Origin: Luidia sarsii
Taxonomy: Eukaryota > Echinodermata > Asteroidea > Paxillosida > Luidiidae
NCBI GenBank assembly: GCA_949987565.1
Contig: OX465120.1
Coordinates: forward strand, 4,328,587 to 4,392,586
Length of the DNA: 64,000 nucleotides
Direction: 5' to 3'
The notes under the pieces are model-generated. The model worked only from the letters and a program-made list of their open reading frames with translations. It was not told the DNA's origin and did not search any database. Shown in pieces: positions 1 through 8,360 of the stretch. How positions within the stretch are numbered: the stretch's first letter is position 1; every line of letters starts with the position of its first letter. Made by a program: the position numbers and the translations under genes.

Positions 1-425
1 CAATATTTTGCATCAAACTCTCGGCTCAATTTTGTTTTATTTTGAACATTAGATTTTTGGTTTGAAATGGTTTGTTTTTGTTTGATTTGAAAATGAGGAA
101 TGTTCCCTTGGTTGGAAATAGTAAACATTGTGCGTAATTTTATGGCGAGACATTATGTTATATTGACTGCCATCGTGTGCACTCTTGCCCCTGGCGATAG
201 CCCTTGTTTGTGTTTAAACATGTCATGCATGTACATGTATGCATACACTGTGTGTACTGTACCCAGATGGTTATGACCCCAGAGAGAACAGGATTCATAG
301 TACTGTATTTCACAGTCTTTCATCCAAATAGCCTACCATAGAGGACTTTAATCTTCAACTGTGTTTGAAAACAAACCTTTTTCATATTTCAGAATTCAGT
401 CTACACATTAATATTTTATTGTATT
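1..425. other. Unannotated AT-rich sequence
   Basis: No coding exon, inverted repeat or known element is visible here. The sequence is T-rich on the + strand and contains short CATGTA-type runs. It ends where the tail of a Penelope-like element begins. Confidence 0.4.
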
Positions 426-429
426 TTGA

Positions 430-978
430 TTAAATCTCGAAAGTTAGAGGGCCTGCGATTCGATCCTAGCAGGACCTTTCTCAAAGGCAAAGTGACAAGG
501 ACAAACACAGACAGTCAGGGGAAGGAAAGCCCTGACACAAATGACAGAGGAAGGGCAAAAGGGAAGGGAGAGGGATGCAGATTTACACCAAGGAAGGGGA
601 GATTAGGGAAAACAAACAAAATGGTGGGGAGGATCAAAGGGACAGGGAGGATTAGTCATTCCCTTCCTGAATATTAAGGCCATGAGGTTGTATAGTGCGG
701 AGACGCTCAATCCACAGTTTCTCCCTGCTGAGGCGGACAGCATCTTTCCGATGGCCAAGAAACTCTATGCCCTGTACAGACATGTCAAGAATGGAATGAT
801 TAGGGAGATTGAAGTGATGGCCCACAGGTGTATCTACTCGCTTGGTGTTGATGGTAGATCTGTGACTATAGAGTCGTTTCTTTATGTTGTTTCTAGTTTC
901 AACTAAAACAGAAGTTTCAAGCTGTTTGCCGACTGAAATGACACAAATCACACAAACAAACAGTTGATTCCCCACCAT
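430..978 (-). mobile_element. 5'-truncated Penelope-like element (PLE), 3' part
   Basis: Read on the - strand, this stretch carries the end of a PLE reading frame, a roughly 160-bp purine/pyrimidine-biased 3' UTR, and the tail motif that recurs across the window (CTTTGAGAAAGGTCC, CTAGGATCGAA, then GCAGGCCC). The tail lies at about 449-488. Other copies with the same order (frame end, 3' UTR, tail) occur at 3093-3445 and 18793-19110, so this is a family and not a chance match. The element is truncated at its 5' side. No reverse transcriptase domain is present in the window. Confidence 0.75.
652..978 (-). pseudogene. GIY-YIG endonuclease remnant of a Penelope-like element
   Basis: The C-terminal part of a PLE polyprotein, 108 codons on the - strand ending at a stop at 652-654. 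PLE proteins join a reverse transcriptase to a GIY-YIG nuclease that nicks target DNA. Visible features of the nuclease end are RLYSHRSTINTK, then TPVGHHFNLPNHSI, then REKLWIERLRT and the closing P-x-GLNIQEGND. The histidine/asparagine-rich VGHHFN and the acidic REK-W segment match the usual layout of the C-terminal half of this nuclease. The N-terminal GIY...YIG strand is not recognisable, so the fragment begins inside the domain and cannot be functional alone. The methionine at 978 is unlikely to be a real start. The last residues (NIQEG-D then stop) recur at 3424-3444 and 18795-18826, which supports the frame. Confidence 0.75.
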
Positions 979-1010
979 TTCTATCCGATCAGAACTTTAA
1001 GAGTCAAAAT

Positions 1011-1239
1011 TTAGTGGGCCTGACGTTTCGATCGTAGCAGGACCTTTCTCAAAGGCAGAGTGACAAGGACAAAACAGATACATGTAGACGAAGGAAGGGG
1101 GAAGAGAGTGAATAGTACACTAGGATCCTATTCACTCTCTTCCCCCTTCCTTCGTGTACATGTACATGTATCTGTTTTGTCCTTGTCACACTGCCTTTGA
1201 GAAGGTCCTGCTAGGATCGAAACGTCAGGCCCACTAAAT
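1011..1239. repeat. Tail-to-tail inverted repeat of two PLE tails
   Basis: The sequence from ATTTAGTGGGCCTGACG at 1011 to about 1118 is repeated in reverse complement up to 1239, with a loop of about 12 bases (around 1119-1130). The arms differ by a few substitutions and a CATGTACATGTA-type indel. Each arm is a PLE tail running outward from the 3' UTR, so the structure is two tails joined head to head through their UTRs. On one strand it can fold into a hairpin of about 110 bp. Confidence 0.85.
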
Positions 1240-1504
1240 TATGAGATTTGCATTTTGGTAATTTTAGTCAGTAAGAAGTTTGCAACTTTTTTTGTACATC
1301 AGAAGAGAGAAAAAAAAAGGTCTTTGAGGATGGTCATTTTCGGATCATATGTTAGGTCCTGTAATGCTGAAAGAAGTAAATTAATGCACCCCTATAAAAC
1401 ATGTTTACTGCTCGTACTGACATGTCCCCAAATACTGTATGCAAATCTCAAACCACCTCTGCATATCCGAAGTCCATGCTCGACTCTTGCTAATCCTTAC
1501 CAAT

Positions 1505-1658
1505 CTGCCTTTGAGAAAGATACTGCTACATGTATAGATGGGAACACCAGGCCCTCCTAATAATTCGAGATGCCTGAGCACGGTTAATGCTCTATACAAA
1601 ATCTATAAAGACGGGCCTGACATTTCCGTCGTTCACTTAGCAGGACCTATCTCAAGCA
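1505..1658. repeat. Degenerate inverted pair of PLE tails
   Basis: CTGCCTTTGAGAAAGATAC at about 1505 and CCAGGCCC at about 1549 are the two ends of a decayed tail on the + strand. GGGCCTGACATTT at 1611 through AGGACCTATCTCAAG at about 1656 is a decayed tail on the - strand. Together they form an older version of the inverted arrangement at 1011-1239. Confidence 0.5.
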
Positions 1659-1867
1659 GTAACAAGCGTGACTAGTCCAAGAAACCTTCACTATTGCCTC
1701 TGTGGGAAATTCCCGGTACAGTAGGTTGGAAACATCAGACTTTCGAGAAACAAAATTGAGGATTACAATTTGGTCATGTCATCTAAGCAGTTTGCAACAT
1801 TTTTTGGTTGTTACTCTTAATTTTGAATACCGTTAATCATTAATTTAGCAGCGAACTACTAAAATAC

Positions 1868-1922
1868 TGCCTTTGAGAAAGATCCTGCTAGGATCGAAAC
1901 GTCAGGCCCACTACATTTTGTG
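1868..1922 (+). mobile_element. Minimal 55-bp PLE tail insertion with direct repeats
   Basis: This copy contains only the tail motif (TGCCTTTGAGAAAGATCC, CTAGGATCGAAACGTCAGG) and a few bases after it. AAAATAC occurs immediately before (1861-1867) and immediately after (1923-1929), consistent with a 7-bp target-site duplication. The stem GATCC/GGATC is fully Watson-Crick here, while most other copies have GGTCC/GGATC. Confidence 0.6.
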
Positions 1923-2034
1923 AAAATACAGGACACGTTCTTTTGTAAGCAGCCTTGGTTTCCATTCTTACCTCGAATCATTCTCGGGTTTATTTTTTAT
2001 TCCGGAAATGAACTTGGCCTGCTTCGACAACTCC

Positions 2035-2218
2035 CTGTCTCTCTTTCTGTCTCGATCTCTCTCCCCTCCCTCCCTCCCTCACTATTCCTCTCTATATCGT
2101 CTGTCGAATGATAGGAATTGAATTGCTCTGGGAATATGTTGACTCTCTGTCGCTGTCTCTCTCTTTCTCTATCACCGCCTCTCTCCGCCATGACTCTGTA
2201 TCTCCCTCGATCTCCTCC

Positions 2219-2249
<31 letters not shown>

Positions 2250-2253
2250 ATTT
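2035..2253. repeat. CT-rich simple repeat
   Basis: The stretch is dominated by TCTC and CTCCCT units with interruptions, and ends in a nearly pure CT run at about 2216-2250. Reading frames across it are low-complexity Ser/Leu or Arg/Glu strings without homology. Confidence 0.8.
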
Positions 2254-3092
2254 TTTTTATCGTCATTTGAATGGTGGGAATTGAATTGCTGGGGGATTAT
2301 TGTGACCAGTTTTTATTTTGTCTGGGGAGGTTGGGATGGGGTAGCTGCTTAGGTATTCCGTACGTCGGTCCTCTGGCGCGGTACTTGCCGTAATGCGTGC
2401 GGGCACCTCGGTAGACAACATCCAATATTTGCCCTCTGAAATTGAGCTTCCGGGTAGGGCAGTCCTGGTCGGCAGGCGACGGCTTGACAAGTGCCGTGGT
2501 GAAGAAGGGTGTAGAGGGGTACTATAGTAGGGGGCAATGCAAGGGTACTCGTGAGTTGACGACGGGGCCGGACGAAGTGCGTTGTCGGGTTCATCGGCTC
2601 GAGTCCGGGGAATTAGTCACGGAGTGCCTGATTTGAAGCCTGCCTATACCGTACCCCACCCATCCCCCCCACCCCCTGCTTCGCCAATGCCCGTCGGCCG
2701 ACCGAATCCCCGCCAACTCGGGACGACTGAGGCACGACGGCAGAATTATTGCGAGTTCTGATGCATACCCCCTCCTCTAGCCCGCGTTACCATGATTTCA
2801 ATTGTCTTGTAATTATTTTTCTCCTTGTTTGATTGACACGGGGGCATTTGTACGTGTGCATTGTGGAAGCTAATGCAATTTTCGGGATTCAAAAGGGGGG
2901 GGGGGTCAGAGTACTTTGTTGCGCAATATGCAACAATGTTGCAACCTGCTGTAACACTAACTTATAGATGACCGAAATATGCAAACAGACCAAGATGCAG
3001 GTGGCCCGACACTTTCGATTCTCGACGCAACATCATCTTGTATCTGTAATATCCTCTTTTGTTAAGTTGTTTGTTTGTTTTTTCTTAAAATT
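2254..3092. other. Unannotated, locally GC-rich sequence
   Basis: Nothing recognisable as a gene. The part from 2360 to 2780 is richer in G+C and CpG than its surroundings. A G-run follows at 2895-2906, then a small palindromic patch TTGCGCAATATGCAACAATGT at about 2919-2939. Confidence 0.3.
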
Positions 3093-3445
3093 TAGTTGGC
3101 CTGACGTTTCGATCCTAGCAGGACCTTTCTCAAAGGCAGAGTGACAAGGACAAAACAGATACATGTACATGTATACGAAGGAAGGGGGGAGAGAGTGAAT
3201 AGGACACGGATGAGAAACAGAGGACAAATAGTGAAGCTGGTAGGGAGAGATCAAAGGGAAGGGCAAGGAGTAGGGTAGGAATTAGTGAGAAGAGGGGGAA
3301 AGATCAAAGAGAAGGGCAAGGAGTAAGGTAGGGATTAGTGAGAAGAGGGGGAAAGATCAAAGAGAGAAGTGTGAAGGACTGAACACAAAAGAAGGATTAT
3401 CAGAAAGCTGCATGGTGTTAGTCATTACCCTCCTGGATGTTGTTT
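3093..3445 (-). mobile_element. Truncated PLE 3' end
   Basis: On the - strand the fragment starts with the last codons of the PLE frame (NIQEGND, stop) at about 3424-3444. A CT-rich 3' UTR with a duplicated segment follows; on the + strand the repeated block reads AGAGGGGGAAAGATCAAA, seen at 3291-3308 and 3343-3360. The tail motif is at 3096-3139. It is a 5'-truncated copy of the family described at 430-978. Confidence 0.7.
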
Positions 3446-3461
3446 TGTTTGTTTGTTGTGA

Positions 3462-3566
3462 TAAACAAAACATGTTGCAAACTGCTTACTGACTGAAATT
3501 ACCCAAATGCAAATCTCAAAATTTAGTGGGCCTGACGTTTCGATCCTAGCAGGAGCTTTCTCAATG
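3462..3566 (-). mobile_element. PLE tail fragment
   Basis: On the - strand a truncated tail motif (GAGAAAGCTCC to GAAACGTCAGGCCCACTAAAT) is followed by TTTGCATTTGGGTAATTTC and CAGTAAGCAGTTTGCAAC. This downstream flank also follows the tail at 1239-1290, 14145-14205 and 51450-51520, so it belongs to the element and not to the insertion site. Confidence 0.6.
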
Positions 3567-3759
3567 GTCTTGCTGTTTGTTTGGTTGTTGGTTGATTTGT
3601 TCACCGATCCCCTCGGGCCTTTCTGATTCTTGCAGATGCACCCTTGTTCACGAGTGAAATGGGTGAGAATATAATGCTGAATGAAACAAGTAGTTCACGG
3701 CATTGTCAATCATGATCCCCCCCCCCACCCCTCATCCTGCAAAAGCTTTCCTTTCTTAA

Positions 3760-4140
3760 AAGGGATAACACAACATTGGTCGAGGTCAAAGAATAGCATC
3801 ATCACGTTGTCGGATCCAGCATCATGCATGAAATTGCACACCTGTGAAAATTCCAGCTCAATCCGCCAACCGAGTCTCGAGAAAATAATGAAAAACCGCT
3901 TCATTTGTTTCGCGAAAATGCAGCATTCAACGAATTGTTCCGGAAAAAAATCGCATTGAGATCTCGGTGAAACGTAAACGATTTATTTTTCTCTTGTCTC
4001 CAAAAATGCACCATTTTTTGAGAAATATTTCAGTGCGAGGTTTCTACTTTAGGCCGCCTAACCATCTTCAAACTGTATAAGTTTCATGTGAATCTGTGAA
4101 CATTTCTGTTTTTCGATCTTACCAATGTTGTGTAGGGGCT
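3760..4140 (+). mobile_element. TTAA-flanked MITE, copy 1
   Basis: About 380 bp, flanked by TTAA on the left and TTTA on the right. The ends are inverted: left ...ACACAACATTGGT, right ACCAATGTTGTGTAGGGGCT. The left end has decayed (AAGGGATAACAC in place of AGCCCCTACAC). It shares internal sequence (AGCTCAATCCGCCAACCGAG) with copies at 38322, 47937 and 52588. Confidence 0.75.
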
Positions 4141-4590
4141 TTTATCGCTCTTTTGAATTCCATATCCGGGGAGCTTCAGTCTGGTGCCCCCCCCCCCGAA
4201 CCCCCCTTCCATACCCCAACCCCTATCCCAGCCTTTTCAGGGAAATAAGTAATATTTCATCCATTTCGCACCCAAAACCCCGCTAATGAATGCGCTGCCT
4301 AGCCCTCATCACAAGAATTTCCAGCATTGTGTGTCCATTCTCCAATTTGCTTCGTCAGTCAGGAATTTGTGAGAAAATATTTCAACCAGTTGCAGACAGG
4401 AATGTGTACACTGCAGCGCGTGCCGTTGAGAACTAATATAACATTATCGTGTATGGTTTTATCCAAACCTACTATGAGAACTACTAATGCGGGAAGGAAC
4501 GGAGGGATTTATTTACGGGGCAGGACGAGAGGTATAGACATGTATTGTTTTTTTTGATCTCTTGGGAAAACTTCTTTAAAATGAAATCCA
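4141..4590. other. Unannotated sequence
   Basis: A C-rich homopolymer run lies at 4186-4206. No gene or element is recognised. Confidence 0.3.
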
Positions 4591-4595
4591 GCAGT

Positions 4596-4735
4596 CTGTC
4601 TCCTGACGACGGGCAGAGTACACACTGCCCGAAACGTTGAGTTACCGGCTTTTCAGAGCCAGATTTCTTCAACGAGAAGATATACATGTTGTCACCGCAA
4701 ACCTCACAGTTCTCCACCATGCAAACCTTCAAGTC
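4596..4735 (+). mobile_element. Structured retroelement tail (family H), copy 1
   Basis: Carries in order: CTC-CTGACGA at 4600-4609; a hairpin GGGCAG/CTGCCC (4611-4630); GAAACGTT then GAG (4631-4641); a second hairpin around TTTTCA with closing GAGCC (about 4647-4660); then GTCACCGCAAACC; and a terminal CACCATGCAAACCTTCAA at about 4716-4733. Related copies are at 12220, 15291, 27782, 31251, 44756 and 47518, plus a duplicated copy at 13491. The class of the parent element is unknown; PLE or LINE are both possible. Confidence 0.65.
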
Positions 4736-5274
4736 TTATCTAAAACTTATTTAACCTTTTTTTTGGGGGGGGGGTTGAATAGCCTGTCTGTGTGTGCGTA
4801 TAGATTTGAATATTACTGGTGTAGTTGATTTCCCTCGTATGGTTTAAACATAATAAATTATACCTAAATGGGCCAATAAAATAAATTGGAAAAAAAGGGA
4901 AATCAGAGGGGGAAAAAGCGGATGAAAAACTACTGAAATTTCTTGGAAATGTTGACTCATTTCTCCGTTCTGCAAATGTGATGCTGGGACTTCCGTCCGA
5001 ATCCGTCGGCAGAAAGCTGGTCGGGGACTTGTCTCGAGTGCGTGCATGCGTAAGCCACCTATTAGCTCGGCTACCAGACTCCCAGTTGGATTGTGGGATT
5101 ACAGGGCGGATACTTCCTAGGGGCGGATTGTAGGGATGTGGGTTGGGGTCAAATAACTGTTGGGTGTGAAAGGGAACGTGGTCAGCAACTGGGCTGAAAT
5201 GCACACGGTCATTTGGGTTTGTGTGTCCCATAACCACGGCAATGTACATCGCCATAGCGAAGCACCATACCAGT

Positions 5275-5670
5275 AATCCCCGACATCAGCAATAACATTA
5301 ACAGCAGCAACAGCAGCAACAGCAACATCATGGACATTAACAGCGTCAACAACGATAGCAGTATGTGTAACAAGATCAGCAACTGATTCGGCAATAGTAG
5401 AAGTTGTAACGGCGACACCCTCAGAACAAATGGCAGCACTGTAGCATCGTCATCAACCTCGTCAACAAAACCAGGCGTAGCAACAACAGTGACAGCATCA
5501 ACAACAACATCAGCAATATCAACATCATCAACAACGTCTGCAACAACAGGGGTCACATCAACATCGTCAACAACAGTATCAGCAGCAACAGCAACAGCTG
5601 CAACCTCCTCACTAACACCAGTTACCGCATCAAGAACAAACTCGATATCGACATCGATATCAACAACATG
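5275..5670 (+). repeat. CAA/CAG/CAT trinucleotide-rich repeat, left part
   Basis: Imperfect trinucleotide runs (CAACAGCAGCAACAG, CATCAACAACGTC and variants). The same type of repeat resumes at 6084-6220 on the far side of a LINE fragment, so the element interrupts one original array. Long open frames here are repeat artefacts. Confidence 0.8.
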
Positions 5671-5689
5671 GTAGTGAAAGCTGGATTTT

Positions 5690-6083
5690 GAAGAAGGCGG
5701 ATCAGAATAGAATAGAATCTTTTTGAACTTTGGGTGTGGAGGCTTCTCCGAATTCCATGGACTGCAAGGAAAACAGACAGCTGGGTCTTGAATCAAGTAA
5801 ACACTAAAAAATCTCTTCTGAACTTCATAGACAAGGGTAGATTGACTTACTTCGGTCATATCATGAGAGCTGACAACAGCCTTGAAAAGATGATCATGCA
5901 AGGAAAGATGGAGGGCAAAAGGGGACGCGGAAGTCCAAGAACAAGATGGTGGGACAACATTCTGGCAAGAGTGGGCCGACCCCCCATAGAGACAATTCGA
6001 ACAACAACGGACAGATCAGCATGGAGGTTACTTGTCAACATGGTCACCAGGGGCCGAAACCGACCTAATGGAAATAGATAGAT
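5690..6083 (+). pseudogene. LINE reverse-transcriptase C-terminal fragment
   Basis: The 3' end of a non-LTR retrotransposon ORF2, downstream of the catalytic reverse-transcriptase motifs. Typical features in order: WRLLRIPWTARKT, then RLTYFGHIMRADN, then LEKMIMQGKMEGKRGRG, then PRTRWWDNI, ending in RGRNRPNGNR and a stop at about 6079-6081. The DNA then runs into an AGATAGATA tail. The same protein end is encoded at 30487-30729 on the - strand, which confirms a repeated element. The fragment is 5'-truncated, lacks the endonuclease and polymerase parts, and is inactive. The clade (RTE-like or CR1-like) cannot be assigned from this portion. Confidence 0.8.
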
Positions 6084-6220
6084 ATATCAACAACATTGTA
6101 GGAGTAACATCTTCACCAGCAACAGTAAAACAGTAAGGGCGCCATCAACATCATCACCATCATCAACATCAGCAGCAGTAACATTTCCACATGCAACAGC
6201 AGCTAATGCACGCCGCATCG
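6084..6220 (+). repeat. CAA/CAT/CAG trinucleotide-rich repeat, right part
   Basis: AACATCATCACCATCATCAACATC-like composition, continuing the array that is broken by the LINE fragment. Confidence 0.7.
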
Positions 6221-6496
6221 TCAGCACCAACTAAAGCAATCTCGACACCACCACAATGTCCACCGATCAGTGTCCGCTATACTGCTCCCGCAAACGCAAA
6301 GACCATTGGTCGATTTTCGATGTTGTTCATACCCCGTTGCCCGTGGCCTGTTATCCTCAGACCATAGTTCGTCATTGCATTCATCGTAACTCATCGAGGT
6401 AATCCTCCATCCAGTCAGTGTTTCATTGATAGCATCCCCAGACTCGGTGTCTTTTGCCCACCCCCAGGTAATTTGCATTTTACATCCAAATATCAA
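6221..6496 (-). pseudogene. Possible trypsin-like serine protease fragment
   Basis: The - strand encodes CKMQITWGWAKDTESGDAIN followed by a segment ending TSMSYDECNDEL. This resembles the part of chymotrypsin-family proteases around C-x-ITGWG, the variable loop, the L-x-E strand and the following E-C residues. The glycine before WG is missing. Past NGLCVCG the frame no longer matches the expected MxCAG...GDSGGP; an overlapping frame gives MVFAFAGAV interrupted by a stop, suggesting a frameshift. The fragment then runs into a trinucleotide repeat. The catalytic His, Asp and Ser regions are not visible. The match is by pattern only and may be coincidental. If real, it is a decayed exon or pseudogene. 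Confidence 0.35.
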
Positions 6497-6769
6497 TTCA
6501 GTAAAGACGCTCTGCTACCAGATACGGGCTCTTATATGAATGCAGTCCTCATGTGTTTTACTATGGCCCCCATTAAAAAAAATACGTACAACCAGATCAA
6601 AATTCTTTCAAAGTCTTACCATCAATAGCGTATTCCACTCTGCAAAAGTAGATGTTTGCTTTTCAACATAGCCCAAGCCCGCCATAAGAAGGTGAGAACC
6701 GATGAATAATGAGTTACTGTGCTTTAAATTCAAAAGGCTGGCCAGTTATTTTTTTTCTCTTTTCTCCCT
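6497..6769. other. Unannotated sequence
   Basis: No recognisable gene or repeat. It leads into the CT-rich tract upstream of the phosphoinositide kinase exon. Confidence 0.3.
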
Positions 6770-7262
6770 CTCCCATACCGTGTCCACCATCCACTCTCCC
6801 TCCTCCCTCATTGTCTTCCTCTTCCCCTCTCTCTCTTCCTCTCCCTGTCTCCCAATCTATACCCCTTGGTTCTCCCTAACCATTTTCTCCTCCTTTTCTC
6901 CTCCCTTTCCCTGTGCCTCTCTCTGTCCCTCTCCCTGTCCCTCTCCCTGTCCCTCTCCCTGTCCCTCTCCCTGTCCCTCTCCCTGTTCCTTTCCCTCTCC
7001 CTCTCTCTGTCCCTCTCTCTGTCCCTCTCCCTGTCTCTGTTCCTTTCCCTCTCCCTCTCTCTGCCCCTCTCTCTGTCCCTCTCCATGTCCCTGTTCCTTT
7101 CCCTCTCCCTCTCTCTCTGTCCCTCTCTCTGTCCCCGTTCCTCTCCCTCTCCCCGTCCCCCTCCATTCCCTCTCCCTGTTCCCCGCTTCCTGTCCCTTTT
7201 CCCTCCTCCTCTTCTCCCTCTGCATCCCCGTCTCCCTCCGTCCCTGCCCATGCCTCTCCCTC
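6770..7262 (+). repeat. CT-rich minisatellite upstream of a 3' splice site
   Basis: Built from CCCTCTCCCTGT-type 12-bp units, with a higher-order unit of about 53 bp beginning TGTTCCTTTCCCTCTCCC at about 6985, 7038 and 7092. It lies directly upstream of the acceptor at 7271-7274 and would act as a very long polypyrimidine tract in the pre-mRNA. Confidence 0.85.
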
Positions 7263-7274
7263 TCCCTACCGCAG

Positions 7275-7528
7275 ATGACGCCATCACACCGGAGGTCCAG
7301 GAGACGGCCAGCACCCCGGGCCAGATCTCCGGCCGTGTCAAGCTGGCCATCCACTACCAGACGGACGCCCTCATGATCATGGTCCGGCACGCCGCCGACC
7401 TCCTGGCGCTGGACAAAGGCGAGCCGGACCCGTACATCAAGACCTACCTCCTGCCCGACCCCCACAAGCAGACCAAGCGCAAGACCAGGATCCAGAAGAA
7501 GACCTCCAACCCGACCTACAACGAGATG
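7275..7528 (+). CDS. PIK3C2: Class II PI3-kinase, exon encoding N-terminal part of the C-terminal C2 domain
   Basis: An internal coding exon of 254 nt, bounded by CTACCGCAG before it and ATG|GTGAGT after it. It enters with two bases completing a codon and leaves in phase 0. Class II phosphoinositide 3-kinases make PI3P and PI(3,4)P2 on endosomes and clathrin-coated structures; their C-terminus is a PX domain followed by a C2 domain that binds membranes and phosphoinositides. The exon gives [40 protein letters not shown] and [18 protein letters not shown]. The DPY-x-KTYLLPD and KRKT-x-I-x-KKT-x-NPT-NE motifs are characteristic of this C2 domain. It joins in frame to 8361-8543. Upstream PX and kinase exons are not found in the window. 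Which PIK3C2 paralogue it is cannot be decided. Confidence 0.9.
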
Positions 7529-7589
7529 GTGAGTGTACGTGGCCGCAAGTTGACGGACGGGGGCTTGCTGATTTAGTGAACGAATCCCG

Positions 7590-7745
7590 TCCGTTGGGTT
7601 TCCATAACCCATAACAAAGGACTCATTATAAATACATAGGGTCTGGCGTTGTAGCCTATGGTAGAACCTTCTTTTTTTAGAAGGACCCTTTTCGAAGGGT
7701 GTCTCAAAAATAACGAGTATTTCGTTGGATCTTACTCTTCAAAAA
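7590..7745 (+). repeat. Interspersed repeat in intron
   Basis: Shares the order CCATAACCC, TAACAAAGGACTCATTA, TGGCRTTG, TATGGTAGA-CCTTCTTTTT and TTTCGTTGGATC with the reverse complement of 27210-27420. The copies are clearly diverged. No terminal repeats could be defined. Confidence 0.55.
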
Positions 7746-8044
7746 CCTCAGCCACACTTTCCATGGAGGATTGAATTATATCAACGTATTCTTGGCGTAT
7801 TTTTTACCCAATGATATAGCGAAACAATTGGGATCAATAAACACCAGTGAAATAAATCAATGTGAGTATGCTGCTTGTTCAAGCGAGTCAAACCTGGTAC
7901 ATTCGTACGCCTTTGGGGCTTTTTACAAGGTGTACATTTTTGTGTGGAAGGCTGATATCTTTTTGTTTTAAAACTTGAGCAATAGTGATGCCCGGATTCG
8001 GAGCCCTCGCCCCTTATATAGGAAGACCATCGATGCTCCGACTA

Positions 8045-8233
8045 GGACTCTTGTCAAAACAGATCATCGGTTGGGTATCAGATGATTTGACCCGTCCGAT
8101 GTCGTTTTCACCGGATAGCCATCGTGAATTGTTCACCTCAGAGTCCAGTACAATCGGCTTTCTACCGGGGAAAATTGTATCGGTCGGATGAATTCAACCG
8201 GCACTCAACCGATGATCTTTTTGACAAGAGACC
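8045..8233 (+). mobile_element. PIF/Harbinger-like MITE, copy 1 (in PI3-kinase intron)
   Basis: 189 bp, flanked by CTA on both sides (8042-8044 and 8234-8236). Its ends are inverted: GGACTCTTGTCAAAA on the left, TTTTTGACAAGAGACC on the right, then CATCGGTTG / CAACCGATG. A second copy of 188 bp at 49590-49777 has TAA on both sides. A 3-bp target duplication with ends starting GG is typical of the PIF/Harbinger superfamily. No transposase is encoded. Confidence 0.75.
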
Positions 8234-8360
8234 CTACGGAGGTGCCGGCTCGAAGTGGTTAAGGTGGTTGAAGTCACGGTTGCTTATCGTGTGGTGGGAG
8301 TTAGTTTTTGTTGTCCGCCTCTTCGTATGCAATTTACTGATGCTCTGTTCAATCCTATAG

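Larger units (their letters stand above)
7529..8360 (+). other. Final intron of the class II PI3-kinase gene
   Basis: 832-bp intron with GTGAGT donor and CAATCCTATAG acceptor. It contains a repeat also present in inverted orientation at 27210-27420, and a PIF/Harbinger-like MITE at 8045-8233. Its first 392 bp are duplicated with the preceding exon at 12989-13380. Confidence 0.85.

Noticed and set aside
4740..5255. 171-codon minus-strand frame
   Set aside because: No domain, ordinary composition, no splice sites that would support an exon; left as chance.
5209..5901. 230-codon minus-strand frame
   Set aside because: Val/Ala/Asp and Leu runs come from CAA/CAG/CAT repeats; the real feature here is the LINE fragment on the + strand.
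6702..7612. Long frames on both strands spanning the CT tract and the PI3-kinase exon
   Set aside because: Only the exon portion 7275-7528 is supported; the rest is translated microsatellite.
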